From assembly GCA_012959605.1 (NCBI GenBank), contig DUCU01000020.1, positions 1-39,450 on the forward strand: DNA of 39,450 nt, read 5' to 3'. Origin of the DNA: Dehalococcoidia bacterium. GTDB taxonomy: Bacteria; Chloroflexota; Dehalococcoidia; Lucifugimonadales; UBA3495. Positions within the stretch are counted from its first letter, which is position 1. Every line of letters begins with the position of its first letter. A model generated the notes under the pieces. It was not told where the DNA came from. It searched no databases and was given only the letters and a program-made list of their open reading frames with translations. This document shows, piece by piece, positions 9,746-18,486 of the stretch. Made by a program: the position numbers and the translations under genes.

Positions 9746-11257
9746 CTAAACTCCCGGAATCGTCTGGACACCAACGTTGATGACTCGCAACAATGGGTCT
9801 GGCCAGACTCCGACAAAGATAATTATTGCAACAAAGGCCGCGCCCACGGACAATTCAACCGGACTGGAGTCAGTTAGGTCTGCCCAACGCTCGTCCGCCT
9901 CGCCCATAAACGTCCTCGCCAACAGGCGCAGGATATAGATTGCCGTCAAAGCCGCGCCAATAATCGCCAAGATACCCAATGGCATATAAGTACGGAACGT
10001 GCCTGTAAATACCATGAATTCGGCTATGAACCCACTGAGGCCTGGCAAACCTAATGATGCCAGACCCGCGATTGCGAAGAAGAACGTGTTCACCGGCATA
10101 CGGCTGGCCAACCCGTTGAGGACGTTGATGTCGCGAGTGTGGGTCTTCTGATAAATCGAGCCGACCAGAAGGAACATTAGGGCGGTCATCAGACCATGAG
10201 CAAACATCTGGAGGATTGCGCCGGCCACACCAATATTATCGAGCGTAGCAATACCCATCAGCACGTAGCCCATATGGCTAACACTGGAATAACCAATGAT
10301 GTACTTCAAGTCGTTCTGGGACATGGCCGACATTGCGCCGTAGATCACGTTTACGGAGCCCAGAGTGATTAAAACGAACATCCACGCATCTCCGCCCTCA
10401 GGAAGCAGAAACATGCCGACGCGAATGATGCCGTAAGCGCCCAATTTCATCAGGACGCCGGCGTGGAGCATGCTCACCGCAGTTGGCGCGGCCACGTGGC
10501 CGTCTGGCGACCAGGTATGGAATGGCCACAGTCCGGCCAATGCGCCAAAACCCACCATGAACAGGGGGAACACCCATTTCTGGAAATCGGCATCAATCTG
10601 ACCTGATTCAGCCAGTTGACCTAGACCTTCCAGCGAGAATGTAGCGACTCCCAGGTCTGCCGATTCGGCGTACAGCGCCAGGATTCCAATCCAGACCAAA
10701 ATGCTACCGGCCACCAAGAAGATCAGCAGCTTCATTGCCCCGTATTCTTTGGTGCGCAGGAAAGTGCCGAAGTCGGTGCTGCTGCCCCATACACCAATGA
10801 GTAGGTACATGGGTAGAACCGCCAGCTCGTAAAAGAAGAACAGGAAGAACAGGTCACGGGCGACGAACACGCCGTAAACGCCGGCCGCCAATGCGAATAG
10901 CAGAACAAAGAATTCTCGGGGGCGATAGTTAATCGTCTGCGAGACCAGAACCCCGCCTAACAGCACTATGCCATTCAGCAGAATCATGGGGGCGGAGATA
11001 CCGTCCAGTCCCAGTGACAGATTGATATCTAACGGTCCAGGCAACCATTCGTAGCTGACGGTGTACTGGAACCCACCTTGGTTGTAGTCATAGTTGATAA
11101 AAATGACCAACGACAAAGCCAGGGAGACCGCCGCGATAAAGATGGCAAAGTACCAGGTCTCTTTGGTCTGACCGCCGGGCATGAACATCATTGATAGCGA
11201 TCCGGCCAGGGGCACCACTATCAATAACAACATTGCTATATCATCGAAATCGTTCAT
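9746..11257 (-). CDS. nuoM: NADH-quinone oxidoreductase subunit M
   Basis: An antiporter-like subunit of the complex I membrane arm, 503 residues. The helix-5 glutamate is kept (FFFYELAVLPMYLL), as are the lysine in GVLMKLGAYG and the distal glutamate in GFIAEFMVF. The lysine corresponding to E. coli NuoM Lys234 appears to be leucine: GALAGLWPFHTW aligns with the E. coli FAVKMPVVPLHGW. The ATG at 11257 is preceded by a hairpin that takes up its likely ribosome-binding site. It follows nuoL after an 83-nt gap. Confidence 0.95.
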   Translation of the reverse strand: MNDFDDIAMLLLIVVPLAGSLSMMFMPGGQTKETWYFAIFIAAVSLALSLVIFINYDYNQGGFQYTVSYEWLPGPLDINLSLGLDGISAPMILLNGIVLLGGVLVSQTINYRPREFFVLLFALAAGVYGVFVARDLFFLFFFYELAVLPMYLLIGVWGSSTDFGTFLRTKEYGAMKLLIFLVAGSILVWIGILALYAESADLGVATFSLEGLGQLAESGQIDADFQKWVFPLFMVGFGALAGLWPFHTWSPDGHVAAPTAVSMLHAGVLMKLGAYGIIRVGMFLLPEGGDAWMFVLITLGSVNVIYGAMSAMSQNDLKYIIGYSSVSHMGYVLMGIATLDNIGVAGAILQMFAHGLMTALMFLLVGSIYQKTHTRDINVLNGLASRMPVNTFFFAIAGLASLGLPGLSGFIAEFMVFTGTFRTYMPLGILAIIGAALTAIYILRLLARTFMGEADERWADLTDSSPVELSVGAAFVAIIIFVGVWPDPLLRVINVGVQTIPGV

Positions 11258-11262
11258 GAACC

Positions 11263-11286
11263 ACCGCCTTTAACCACAAAGGCGGT
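11263..11286 (-). promoter_or_regulatory. Hairpin over the nuoM ribosome-binding region
   Basis: ACCGCCTTT and AAAGGCGGT form a perfect 9-bp stem with a 6-nt loop. On the minus strand the 3' arm AAAGGCGGT lies 5 nt before the nuoM ATG and contains the most purine-rich stretch available as a ribosome-binding site. It may tune the NuoM to NuoL ratio. Confidence 0.5.
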
Positions 11287-11340
11287 TTGGTATCCAAATG
11301 CCGTGTTGCGGACAACCATTGTTGGGAAAAAGAGAGTCAT

Positions 11341-13260
11341 CTAGGCAACCCTCAGCCAAACAAAGATTGCCATTCCAATCGAGCCAATGGCCATGGCCAA
11401 GGTGTAGGTATAGACGTGACCGGTCACGTGGACGCGAATCGCGATGCCTAACTTTCTTGTTACATCGGCAGGACCGTTCACGATGATGTCGTTGACGATT
11501 GCGCGATCAAAGAAGGCGATGGATCTGGAGAACACCAACACCACCCGGTCGATGGTCCACTGATAGACCTCGTCGAAGTAGTATTTATTCTCAATGACCT
11601 TCAATATCCCAAAGAAGTTTGAGCGTGTATTTTCCAGTGAGACACTTCGTTTTACATAAATCAGGTAGGCAGCGATAAAAGCTCCCACCGCCAAGACAAT
11701 GGAAACAGCACCCAGCCAAATTTCAAAATGAAAGTCATGGGCGTGCTTGAAGTAAACAAATGTCCCGATTCCGCCGTAGCTGCCGGGCCAGTTGAAACTT
11801 ATCAGTCCAAAACCAAGGGCCAAGACTCCCAGCAGAATCATTGGAACCACCATGGCGCCGGGTGATTCGTGGGCGTGTTCGTTCTGTGATTTGAGCGGCC
11901 CAAAGAAGACCAAGAACATTGCCCGGGCCATATAGAGGGCGCTCAGCATTGCCGTGAACAGGGTCAAAACGATGAACGTTACATTTCGGTTATCGCTCAC
12001 CGCCACCAGTATCTCGTCCTTGCTCCAGAATCCGGCCAAAATCGGGATACCGCCCAAAGACAAAGCTCCAATCGAGAACACGATAGCCGTTATGGGCATC
12101 ACTTTCCTGAGTCCGCCCATCTCACCAGTCTCTTGAAACTCTGTACTGTGCAGGACGCTGCCGGCCCCCAAGAACAAGAGGGCTTTGGAGAAGCCGTGGG
12201 CCATCATATGGAAGATGGCAGCCGTATAGCCAAACGCGCCAAGGGATAACATCATCAAGCCCAGATGGCTGATGGTGGAGTAAGCCAAAATCCGCTTCAG
12301 GTCGGTGGCCACCAAGGCAATGGTCGCGGCTACCAGCGCCGTGACCAACCCAACTATGGAAACGATAAGAAGCGGGTCGGCGTCATATGCTTCAAAGATG
12401 GGGAACGTCCGGGCCACCAAGAACACACCGGCAATAACCATGGTTGCAGCGTGAATTAGTGCGCTGACCGGTGTCGGACCTTCCATAGCGTCGGGGAGCC
12501 ACACGTGGAAGGGTATCTGGGCAGACTTACCCATAGCGCCCAAGAACAGCAGAATCGCGGCAGCGGTAGTAACACCTTCGCTCATGGCTCCGGTGCGAAC
12601 CGCCTCAAAGGCGTCCAGCATGCTGAAGGTTCCGACTTCACGGTAAATGAGCAAAATACCAATCAGCAGTCCAACGTCGCCGATTCTGGTGACAATGAAC
12701 GCCTTCTTGGCTGCTTCTCTTGCGGCTGCTCGTTCGTGCCAGAATCCAATCAACAGGTAGGAGCAGATTCCTACCAATTCCCAGGCCACGTACAACAGCA
12801 GGAAGTTATCGGCCAACACCAGGGTGAGCATGGCAGCGGCGAACATGGAATGAATGGCAAAGTACCAGCCAAACCGAGGGTCGCCCTTCATGTAAGCCAG
12901 GGAGTAAATCTGGACCATCATCGCGACAAAGGTAACTAGACCCAGCACGGCGATGGTCAGCGGGTCAATCAGTATGCCCCAGTTAAGGGTCACACTGCCA
13001 ACGTCGCCAATCCTTCCGGCGTTGAACCAACTCCGTTCGTAATCGCAGGTGAGCAAATGGGTGTTTTCGCTGGTAAAGCAGCCGCTAGTAGAGGGGTCGG
13101 CGCCCATCCAAGAGATGAGCACCACCCAGAAGCCACCGAACCCGGCGACAATTGCCAATATGGACAAGAACGCACCCTTGGAAGGCAGGTACTTGCCAAA
13201 TAGCACGATTAGCGGCGCCGCGGCGAAGCTAAAGATCGGTATGAGCCAGGCCCACTCCAT
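11341..13260 (-). CDS. nuoL: NADH-quinone oxidoreductase subunit L
   Basis: The distal antiporter-like pump subunit of complex I, about 639 residues. The channel motif GKSAQIPFHVWLPDAMEGPT, containing the functional lysine, and ALIHAATMVIAGVFLVAR are intact. The C-terminal part contains the family's lateral-helix region followed by a final membrane helix. I prefer the ATG at 13260 (MEWAWLIPIF); an in-frame TTG at 13278 would add six residues. It lies between nuoK and nuoM in the normal order. Confidence 0.95.
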   Translation of the reverse strand: MEWAWLIPIFSFAAAPLIVLFGKYLPSKGAFLSILAIVAGFGGFWVVLISWMGADPSTSGCFTSENTHLLTCDYERSWFNAGRIGDVGSVTLNWGILIDPLTIAVLGLVTFVAMMVQIYSLAYMKGDPRFGWYFAIHSMFAAAMLTLVLADNFLLLYVAWELVGICSYLLIGFWHERAAAREAAKKAFIVTRIGDVGLLIGILLIYREVGTFSMLDAFEAVRTGAMSEGVTTAAAILLFLGAMGKSAQIPFHVWLPDAMEGPTPVSALIHAATMVIAGVFLVARTFPIFEAYDADPLLIVSIVGLVTALVAATIALVATDLKRILAYSTISHLGLMMLSLGAFGYTAAIFHMMAHGFSKALLFLGAGSVLHSTEFQETGEMGGLRKVMPITAIVFSIGALSLGGIPILAGFWSKDEILVAVSDNRNVTFIVLTLFTAMLSALYMARAMFLVFFGPLKSQNEHAHESPGAMVVPMILLGVLALGFGLISFNWPGSYGGIGTFVYFKHAHDFHFEIWLGAVSIVLAVGAFIAAYLIYVKRSVSLENTRSNFFGILKVIENKYYFDEVYQWTIDRVVLVFSRSIAFFDRAIVNDIIVNGPADVTRKLGIAIRVHVTGHVYTYTLAMAIGSIGMAIFVWLRVA

Positions 13261-13315
13261 TAGACAAACACCTGGCAATCAGCAACTTGGGATAGCGCCA
13301 TGTATTGGTTGGTTT

Positions 13316-13636
13316 CTACCATTTCATCAAGTTGATTTCATCGACGTTGACCGTCGATTTATTACGGTACATTCTAAGAATCACCGCCAGCGCCAAGCCG
13401 ACTTCGGCCGCAGCCACGGTGATGATAAAGATGGCGATCAATTGGCCATCGAAGTTCGAGAATTTGCCCGTGCCTTCCATGTGGGAGGCCGCGGCAATCA
13501 GGTTGATATTCACTGCATTCAGCATCAGTTCTATGGACATCACGATCAGGACCGCAGAGCGGCGAGACATAACCCCGTAGAGGCCGATGACAAATAGAAC
13601 TGCGCTGAGTAGTTGGAACCAGACTAAATCAACCAT
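13316..13636 (-). CDS. nuoK: NADH-quinone oxidoreductase subunit K
   Basis: A small three-helix membrane subunit of complex I, 106 residues (about 100 is usual). The two functional glutamates are present in MSIELMLNAVN and AAAEVGLALA. It starts 3 nt after the nuoJ stop, so it is translationally coupled. Its C-terminal tail is a few residues longer than in typical NuoK. Confidence 0.95.
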   Translation of the reverse strand: MVDLVWFQLLSAVLFVIGLYGVMSRRSAVLIVMSIELMLNAVNINLIAAASHMEGTGKFSNFDGQLIAIFIITVAAAEVGLALAVILRMYRNKSTVNVDEINLMKW

Positions 13637-13639
13637 GGT

Positions 13640-14128
13640 TTAGCCCTCTTCCTCGTCGGAGCGAGCAATAATGATTGCTCCAATAAGGGCTACTAAGAGC
13701 ACCAGAGACGCAATTTCGAAGGGGACTGCCCAGGTCGTGAACAGGGATTCACCGATACCTTCGAATGAGGCGTTTTGTGATTGGGTGTTCTCTACCCGGT
13801 CAATGACGAACGACGGCGCCAGCACTCCCAAGAATGCCAGCGAAGCCAGAGCAGCCAGCGGCCACTGTTTGTTATCGGTGATTCGTGGGTAGTCCGCGCT
13901 TCTGGTCAGCATGATGGCAAACATCAGAACAATGATGATTGCCCCGCCATAGATCAGCACCTGCACCAAGGCCAAAAATTCGGCGAATAGGACCAAATAG
14001 ACACCAGCCACGGCAATTAATGAGACCAACAGCGCTAACGCGGCATGCACCACGTTACGAGTGACCACCACCCCCAACGCGCCACCAATGGTCAGTACGG
14101 CCAGTGCTATGAAAACAATCCAGGCCAT
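13640..14128 (-). CDS. nuoJ: NADH-quinone oxidoreductase subunit J
   Basis: A complex I membrane subunit with five predicted helices, 162 residues. The characteristic GxxxVLxxNxVHAALxL-type N-terminal helix (VVTRNVVHAALALL) and YGGAIIVLMFAIML are recognisable. ATG at 14128. It follows nuoI after a 203-nt gap holding a hairpin (14205-14225) and a TATAAT on the minus strand at 14169-14174, so nuoJKLMN may have its own promoter as well as read-through from upstream. Confidence 0.93.
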   Translation of the reverse strand: MAWIVFIALAVLTIGGALGVVVTRNVVHAALALLVSLIAVAGVYLVLFAEFLALVQVLIYGGAIIIVLMFAIMLTRSADYPRITDNKQWPLAALASLAFLGVLAPSFVIDRVENTQSQNASFEGIGESLFTTWAVPFEIASLVLLVALIGAIIIARSDEEEG

Positions 14129-14204
14129 CTAGGAGATTAAACCCTGCCTTTCAATTGTATTTCCGGTCATTATAATTGCCACTATTCCGGTCCTTCCCAA
14201 TATT

Positions 14205-14225
14205 GAGCCACCAGATTGGCGGCTC
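14205..14225. other. Intergenic hairpin between nuoI and nuoJ
   Basis: GAGCCACC (14205-14212) and GGCGGCTC (14218-14225) pair over 8 bp with one G-U and a 5-nt loop. On the plus strand TTTTT follows at 14231-14235; on the minus strand, the direction of nuo transcription, no T-run follows. It may attenuate or protect the transcript within the operon. Confidence 0.45.
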
Positions 14226-14331
14226 CTCAATTTTTATCGATGCGAAGGTTTGGCTGATACTGGGACGCGCCAAACCGCTTTTACGTTCAGTGTGTGATTC
14301 TGCCAGTTCGTTGCAAGTTCACCAGGGCCCA

Positions 14332-14898
14332 CTAAGGGGATTCAGCCTCCGCGGGGGTTTTTGACTCTTCCGCAGCGCCGCCCTTGGGAACCTTGACCCG
14401 TTTGGTCGGCGGTATCCAATCCGTGTCTTTTTGGAACTTAAACCCAATCTCCAACAGCGCCGGCAAATCCAAGCGATCTCCGTTGCGGTTGGAGGTACTC
14501 ATTTCATGTTCGTGGCTCATGACTATCGCGTCGAAATTACACACCTCGACGCAAATCCCACAAAGTATACAACGGTTGAGATTGATCTCGAAGCTATCTA
14601 CAATTTTTCTACGGGAGCTTTTTTCCTGTTCATGGAGGGGGTTATCCTTCATAACCGACGTCATACATTGTGTTGGGCAACCACGGATGCAGACCATACA
14701 ACTGGTGCAAAACGGCTCGCCAACCTCATCGTCCCATGTCAGCGCCGGGAACCCCATGAAGCGGTCTTTGACTGGTGTGGGTTCGTCGCGCTTGCCCAGC
14801 AGATTTCCAGAGTCGGGATACTGGCGAGTTACCGGAGCACGTAGCCCGTTCATGGTGGAAACGAGTGTCACTACCAAACCTTTGAGGCTGTTGAACAT
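14332..14898 (-). CDS. nuoI: NADH-quinone oxidoreductase subunit I (2x[4Fe-4S])
   Basis: A peripheral-arm ferredoxin-like subunit that passes electrons towards the N2 cluster of NuoB. Of 188 residues, two CxxCxxCxxxC motifs are visible: FCTSCMVCIRGCP and NRCILCGICVEVC, binding clusters N6a and N6b. The N-terminal amphipathic region contacts NuoH. The C-terminal tail is rich in Glu, Ala and Pro and not conserved. The start codon directly abuts the nuoH stop. Confidence 0.95.
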   Translation of the reverse strand: MFNSLKGLVVTLVSTMNGLRAPVTRQYPDSGNLLGKRDEPTPVKDRFMGFPALTWDDEVGEPFCTSCMVCIRGCPTQCMTSVMKDNPLHEQEKSSRRKIVDSFEINLNRCILCGICVEVCNFDAIVMSHEHEMSTSNRNGDRLDLPALLEIGFKFQKDTDWIPPTKRVKVPKGGAAEESKTPAEAESP

Positions 14899-16053
14899 CT
14901 AGTCTCCTCCGCCTGTAGCTGGCAGACGGCGTTGGGCTTCCAATGCCGCGCGCCTGGACCGAGTTTCTGCCACCAATTTTGATGGCGCGGTCATTTTCTT
15001 GTAGATGACGATTCCGACCACTACCAGCCCAGTGGTCGACATAGCCGTCAAAGACCATGCCGGCCATCCGTAGAACTGGTATACGGCAGTCATTACAATC
15101 GTCAGGAACGACATGGGTACCATGACCTTCCAGGCGAAGGCCATCAACTGGTCGATACGCAATCTCGGGAAGGTGCCACGTATCCAGAAGATAACCATGA
15201 TTACGAGATAGACCTTTAACAAGAAATAGATGATTCCCCAGTCTCCGGTGAGTCCCGGTCCGGACCAACCACCAAAGAACAGAATCACTGTTAGTGCGGC
15301 AATGGCAAAGGTGTTGATATATTCAGCCAGGAAGAACACCGACCAGTGAGCGCCGCTGTACTCCACAAAAGGCCCGCCGACGATCTCAGACTCGGCAAAG
15401 TAGATGTCAAAGGGTGTGCGGCCAACTTCAGCTAGGCCAGCGATGAAGAACAGCGCCAGTCCAAGGGGCTGGATCAAGAAGTAGATGTAGTCGTCCTGCC
15501 CGTTTACTATCTCACGTAGGTCTAGAGATTGAGCCAGCATCGCCATTGATATGGCCACCATGATGATGGGAATCTCATAGCTGATGAGCTGGGCTGCGGC
15601 TCTGAGACCACCCAGGGTGCCATACTTATTGGCCGAACCCCAACCAGCCAAGACCAGCCCAAGTATCCCCACCACAGAGAAGGCGATGATATAGAACAGA
15701 CCTAGATCCAGGTTCTGTATCACAGCATTTTGAGTGCCTGGTATGGTCACCCAAATCATGAAAGCGGAGATGACCACAATGATGGGCGCGACCCAGAAGA
15801 GGGCCTTCTCCGAGGACGCCGGGATGATGTCCTCTTTGAGAATCAGCTTCAAGGCGTCGGCGACCGGCTGCATCAGGCCCATTGGCCCGGTACGAGTCGG
15901 TCCTAATCGCAGTTGGAGTCTCCCAAGCACCTTTCGCTCCAGCCAGGTCAATGACAGCACCACGCCAGAGAGGGCGCTGAACATGATGAAAAGGGCGATT
16001 ACCAGCCAAATAAAATCACCGAGGCTGATGGCCAGGAGAATCGTAGCTGGCAT
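14899..16053 (-). CDS. nuoH: NADH-quinone oxidoreductase subunit H
   Basis: The membrane subunit forming the quinone entry chamber at the junction with the peripheral arm, 384 residues. The highly conserved loop WLERKVLGRLQLRLGPTRTG, the DALKLILKEDIIP segment and the later FAESEIVGG motif are present. The C-terminus carries an extra charged tail after the last helix. It overlaps the nuoD stop by one base (TAATG). Confidence 0.96.
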   Translation of the reverse strand: MPATILLAISLGDFIWLVIALFIMFSALSGVVLSLTWLERKVLGRLQLRLGPTRTGPMGLMQPVADALKLILKEDIIPASSEKALFWVAPIIVVISAFMIWVTIPGTQNAVIQNLDLGLFYIIAFSVVGILGLVLAGWGSANKYGTLGGLRAAAQLISYEIPIIMVAISMAMLAQSLDLREIVNGQDDYIYFLIQPLGLALFFIAGLAEVGRTPFDIYFAESEIVGGPFVEYSGAHWSVFFLAEYINTFAIAALTVILFFGGWSGPGLTGDWGIIYFLLKVYLVIMVIFWIRGTFPRLRIDQLMAFAWKVMVPMSFLTIVMTAVYQFYGWPAWSLTAMSTTGLVVVGIVIYKKMTAPSKLVAETRSRRAALEAQRRLPATGGGD

Positions 16054-17183
16054 TAGCGGTCCACCTCGCCCAGCACGATGTCCAGCGCGCCCAGAATTAC
16101 CACCGAGTCGGCAATCCAGGAGTCTTTCAGCATCTGTCGCAATGCCGACAGGTTGCAGAAAGATGGTGGTCGTACTTTGATGCGATAGGGTTTGTCCGAC
16201 CCGTCACTGTTCAGGTAGACACCAATCTCGCCCCTGGGGTTTTCGCCACGGACGTAGACCTCACCGGCAGGCGGACGCAGCAGACGTCTTCCAAGAGAGG
16301 AAGTCACTTCTCCGTCAGGCAGTTGGTCCAGCGCCTGTTCGACGATTCGTATCGACTGGTAAACCTCTTGGACTCGTAGGTAATAGCGATCCCAACAGTC
16401 TCCATCCAAGCCGATTGGCACGTCGAAATCGAACCGGTCATAGACCGAGTATGGTGCTGCCTTTCTGACGTCGTAATCTACTCCGGAAGCTCGCAAACAC
16501 GGCCCGGTCAGACCATAATCAATGGCGTCTTCAGCAGACATCACGGCTATGTTTTTCAGGCGGGCCAGGAAAATTTCATTGAAGCTGAGAAGTTTGTCCG
16601 ACTCCTCAGTGTCTTTCTTAACCAGTTCAAGAACTTCCCGAACCTGCGCCACAAAGTCGTCAGGAACGTCTTCTTTCAATCCGCCAATCCGGAAATAGTT
16701 GTGCATCATCCGTGCGCCAGAGACCGATTCAAACAATCCTTGAATCCGTTCACGGCCTCGGAAGCAGAACATGGACGGTGTCATGGCGCCAGCGTCCAAG
16801 CCCATGGTCGCGATGAAAAGCATGTGGCTGGCGATTCGGTTTAGTTCGCACAGAATCACACGAATGTATTCGCTGCGTTCTGAAACTTCCATGCCCATCA
16901 ACTTCTCAACGGCCCTTACGTAGACATGCTCGTTGTTGAAGTTAGCGATGTAATCCATACGGTCAAACAGAGTGATGACCTGGTTGTACTGCTCGCCTTC
17001 ACACAATTTTTCCGAGCCACGGTGCAGGTAGCCAATGTGGGGCACAACGTCGACTATCTTTTCGCCGTCCACCCACAGAACCATGCGAAAGACACCATGG
17101 GTTGAGGGGTGCTGCGGTCCCATGTTCAGCAGCATCTCTACCGGTTCAGCGTTGGGCACTATATTTTCAGAAGTTTGAGTCAT
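16053..17183 (-). CDS. nuoD: NADH-quinone oxidoreductase subunit D (49 kDa)
   Basis: A peripheral-arm subunit that forms the quinone-reduction site with NuoB, 376 residues. Motifs include NMGPQHPSTHG near the N-terminus (quinone-site His), HIGYLHRGSEKL, and the C-terminal RPPSFCNLSAL. It is a stand-alone NuoD, not fused to NuoC. The ATG at 17183 follows a HicB-fold gene by 37 nt; in most operons nuoD follows nuoC directly, so the two inserted genes are notable. Confidence 0.96.
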   Translation of the reverse strand: MTQTSENIVPNAEPVEMLLNMGPQHPSTHGVFRMVLWVDGEKIVDVVPHIGYLHRGSEKLCEGEQYNQVITLFDRMDYIANFNNEHVYVRAVEKLMGMEVSERSEYIRVILCELNRIASHMLFIATMGLDAGAMTPSMFCFRGRERIQGLFESVSGARMMHNYFRIGGLKEDVPDDFVAQVREVLELVKKDTEESDKLLSFNEIFLARLKNIAVMSAEDAIDYGLTGPCLRASGVDYDVRKAAPYSVYDRFDFDVPIGLDGDCWDRYYLRVQEVYQSIRIVEQALDQLPDGEVTSSLGRRLLRPPAGEVYVRGENPRGEIGVYLNSDGSDKPYRIKVRPPSFCNLSALRQMLKDSWIADSVVILGALDIVLGEVDR

Positions 17184-17220
17184 AATTTGACTATTCTATT
17201 AAATCTGTTAGACCGGTCTA

Positions 17221-17574
17221 TTAAATCGATTCCAGGTCTTGTTCCGACGGAGTTCCAATAAAGCGTATCTTGGGCTCGCCCGGCGGTTCTACTGCCGCGC
17301 TCATCCAGACATCTCCATTGAAGTAAAACCCTGCATCAATCAGAGTCGCGTCCAGAACCTTTAACTTTTCGCAGTCCTCCAGGTATTCCACCACTTGGCG
17401 TCTCAGCGTGTTTTTTGCTTCTTCTGCCGTGTCACCAAACCCGCTGATTATCAGTTCAGGGCAGACCGCTTCGTGTCCTTCGCCAGCTCTGGATTCCTCA
17501 ATCTGATACACGATCCGATCAAATGGCGGATATTCAGCAGTCTTTGGTTTTTTATCTTTAGATTTCTTTGGCAC
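17221..17574 (-). CDS. HicB-fold protein inside the complex I operon (117 aa)
   Basis: A small protein with a lysine-rich N-terminus (MPKKSKDKKPK) followed by a HicB-like core at about residues 20-85. The core is a beta-strand pair ending in VCPELIISGFGDT, then a helix EEAKNTLRRQVVEYLEDC and LKVLDATLIDAGF. It resembles the partial RNase H fold of HicB antitoxins, but no HicA-like toxin gene and no C-terminal DNA-binding domain are visible. A further strand-rich tail follows. The start is GTG at 17574. It is about 30 nt downstream of a second, diverged HicB-fold gene, and both lie between nuoC and nuoD on the same strand. Function unknown; an accessory or regulatory role tied to complex I is an inference from position only. 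Confidence 0.75.
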   Translation of the reverse strand: MPKKSKDKKPKTAEYPPFDRIVYQIEESRAGEGHEAVCPELIISGFGDTAEEAKNTLRRQVVEYLEDCEKLKVLDATLIDAGFYFNGDVWMSAAVEPPGEPKIRFIGTPSEQDLESI

Positions 17575-17604
17575 AGTTAATTACCGATTTAAAACAACGC
17601 GGGT

Positions 17605-17862
17605 TTAAGACAATGCGGCCTCGCCGAATTCAAGTTGTACTTCCGTTTCTTCATCCACATCCGGATAACCAGCGTCGGCTAGGGCGTCGCTCAGCGTGTC
17701 GGTACCGTCGTGAGATTCTATCCAGGCTCTCATAACCTGAATCAACTCGTCTTGGGCGGCTTCCAAAGTCGCGCCCTCGCCTTCCAACTCAAGTTCGTCA
17801 ATTTTGGCGACGTACTTGTCTTCAATCATTTCAATTTTGGCCGAAATGACCACCGTTCCCAT
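17605..17862 (-). CDS. HicB-fold protein inside the complex I operon (85 aa)
   Basis: A small acidic protein with the HicB-like pattern: strands VVISAKIEMIEDKYVAKID, a short ELEGEGATLEAA turn, a helix DELIQVMRAWIESHD, then LSDALADAGYP. It lines up by eye with the core of the adjacent 117-residue protein, so the pair may be an old tandem duplication. ATG at 17862, 6 nt after the nuoC stop, with AGGAG a little far upstream; tight spacing argues for co-transcription. No toxin partner and no helix-turn-helix are seen. Function not known. Confidence 0.75.
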   Translation of the reverse strand: MGTVVISAKIEMIEDKYVAKIDELELEGEGATLEAAQDELIQVMRAWIESHDGTDTLSDALADAGYPDVDEETEVQLEFGEAALS

Positions 17863-17868
17863 AATGCT

Positions 17869-18486
17869 CTAAAACTCCTGATATTCGTTAAATGGAAATT
17901 CTTTACGGCCCGGGAACCCTTCAAATTCGTCGTACAAGAGTAGTGGCGAGGGGTCCGGGTGGCCGTCAAAATCTACGCCAAAAAGGTCGTGGGCTTCTCG
18001 TTCGTACCAATCAGCCGCCTTCCAAACCGACGATACCGATGGAATCGTTGCATCGGAGTAGGGGATATTGGTGCGTAGGACTATGGTACGTTCCGGTTCC
18101 AAAGACTGCAGTACGTAGATGAGTTGGAAATATTCTGAGAAATCCACGCATGCTAGGCAAAGCAGCATCTGACCATTGATACGTGGATCGTCTTTCATCA
18201 ACTGACACGCAGCCAAGGCGTGCTGTTTCTCGATAATTACCTGGGGAATGTCGTCCAGTGCGCTGGCCTCAGGAGAGAATTCCTTGAGCACATCCAGCGA
18301 TGCGTCCAATAATTCTTTTCCAGAAGCCGATAGTTTTTCTAATGGGTCTGCCGGAGGTTCTTCTGCGCCGTGCGCCGCTGCCGGAGCGAGTTTCGGGGCC
18401 GGGGTAGAAGTCTCTGCAGCCTCCGCCGGAGCGGGTGTCTCGGCTGGTTGTTCCGCAGATTCCTGGTTCTCTCCTTCCTGAACCAC
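17869..18486 (-). CDS. nuoC: NADH-quinone oxidoreductase subunit C (30 kDa)
   Basis: A peripheral-arm subunit that packs against NuoD, 205 residues. The family signature is clear: WYEREAHDLFGVDFDGHPD, then the LLLYDEFEG and PGRKEFP region. The first 50 residues or so are a low-complexity Ala/Pro/Glu-rich extension not usual in NuoC. The start is GTG at 18486, overlapping the nuoB stop by one base (TAGTG). It is followed by the two HicB-fold genes instead of nuoD. Confidence 0.94.
   Translation of the reverse strand: MVQEGENQESAEQPAETPAPAEAAETSTPAPKLAPAAAHGAEEPPADPLEKLSASGKELLDASLDVLKEFSPEASALDDIPQVIIEKQHALAACQLMKDDPRINGQMLLCLACVDFSEYFQLIYVLQSLEPERTIVLRTNIPYSDATIPSVSSVWKAADWYEREAHDLFGVDFDGHPDPSPLLLYDEFEGFPGRKEFPFNEYQEF

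Noticed and set aside
17221-17862. A HicAB toxin-antitoxin module
   Set aside because: Both genes are HicB-like and no HicA-sized basic partner is present; both gaps and strands fit the nuo operon.
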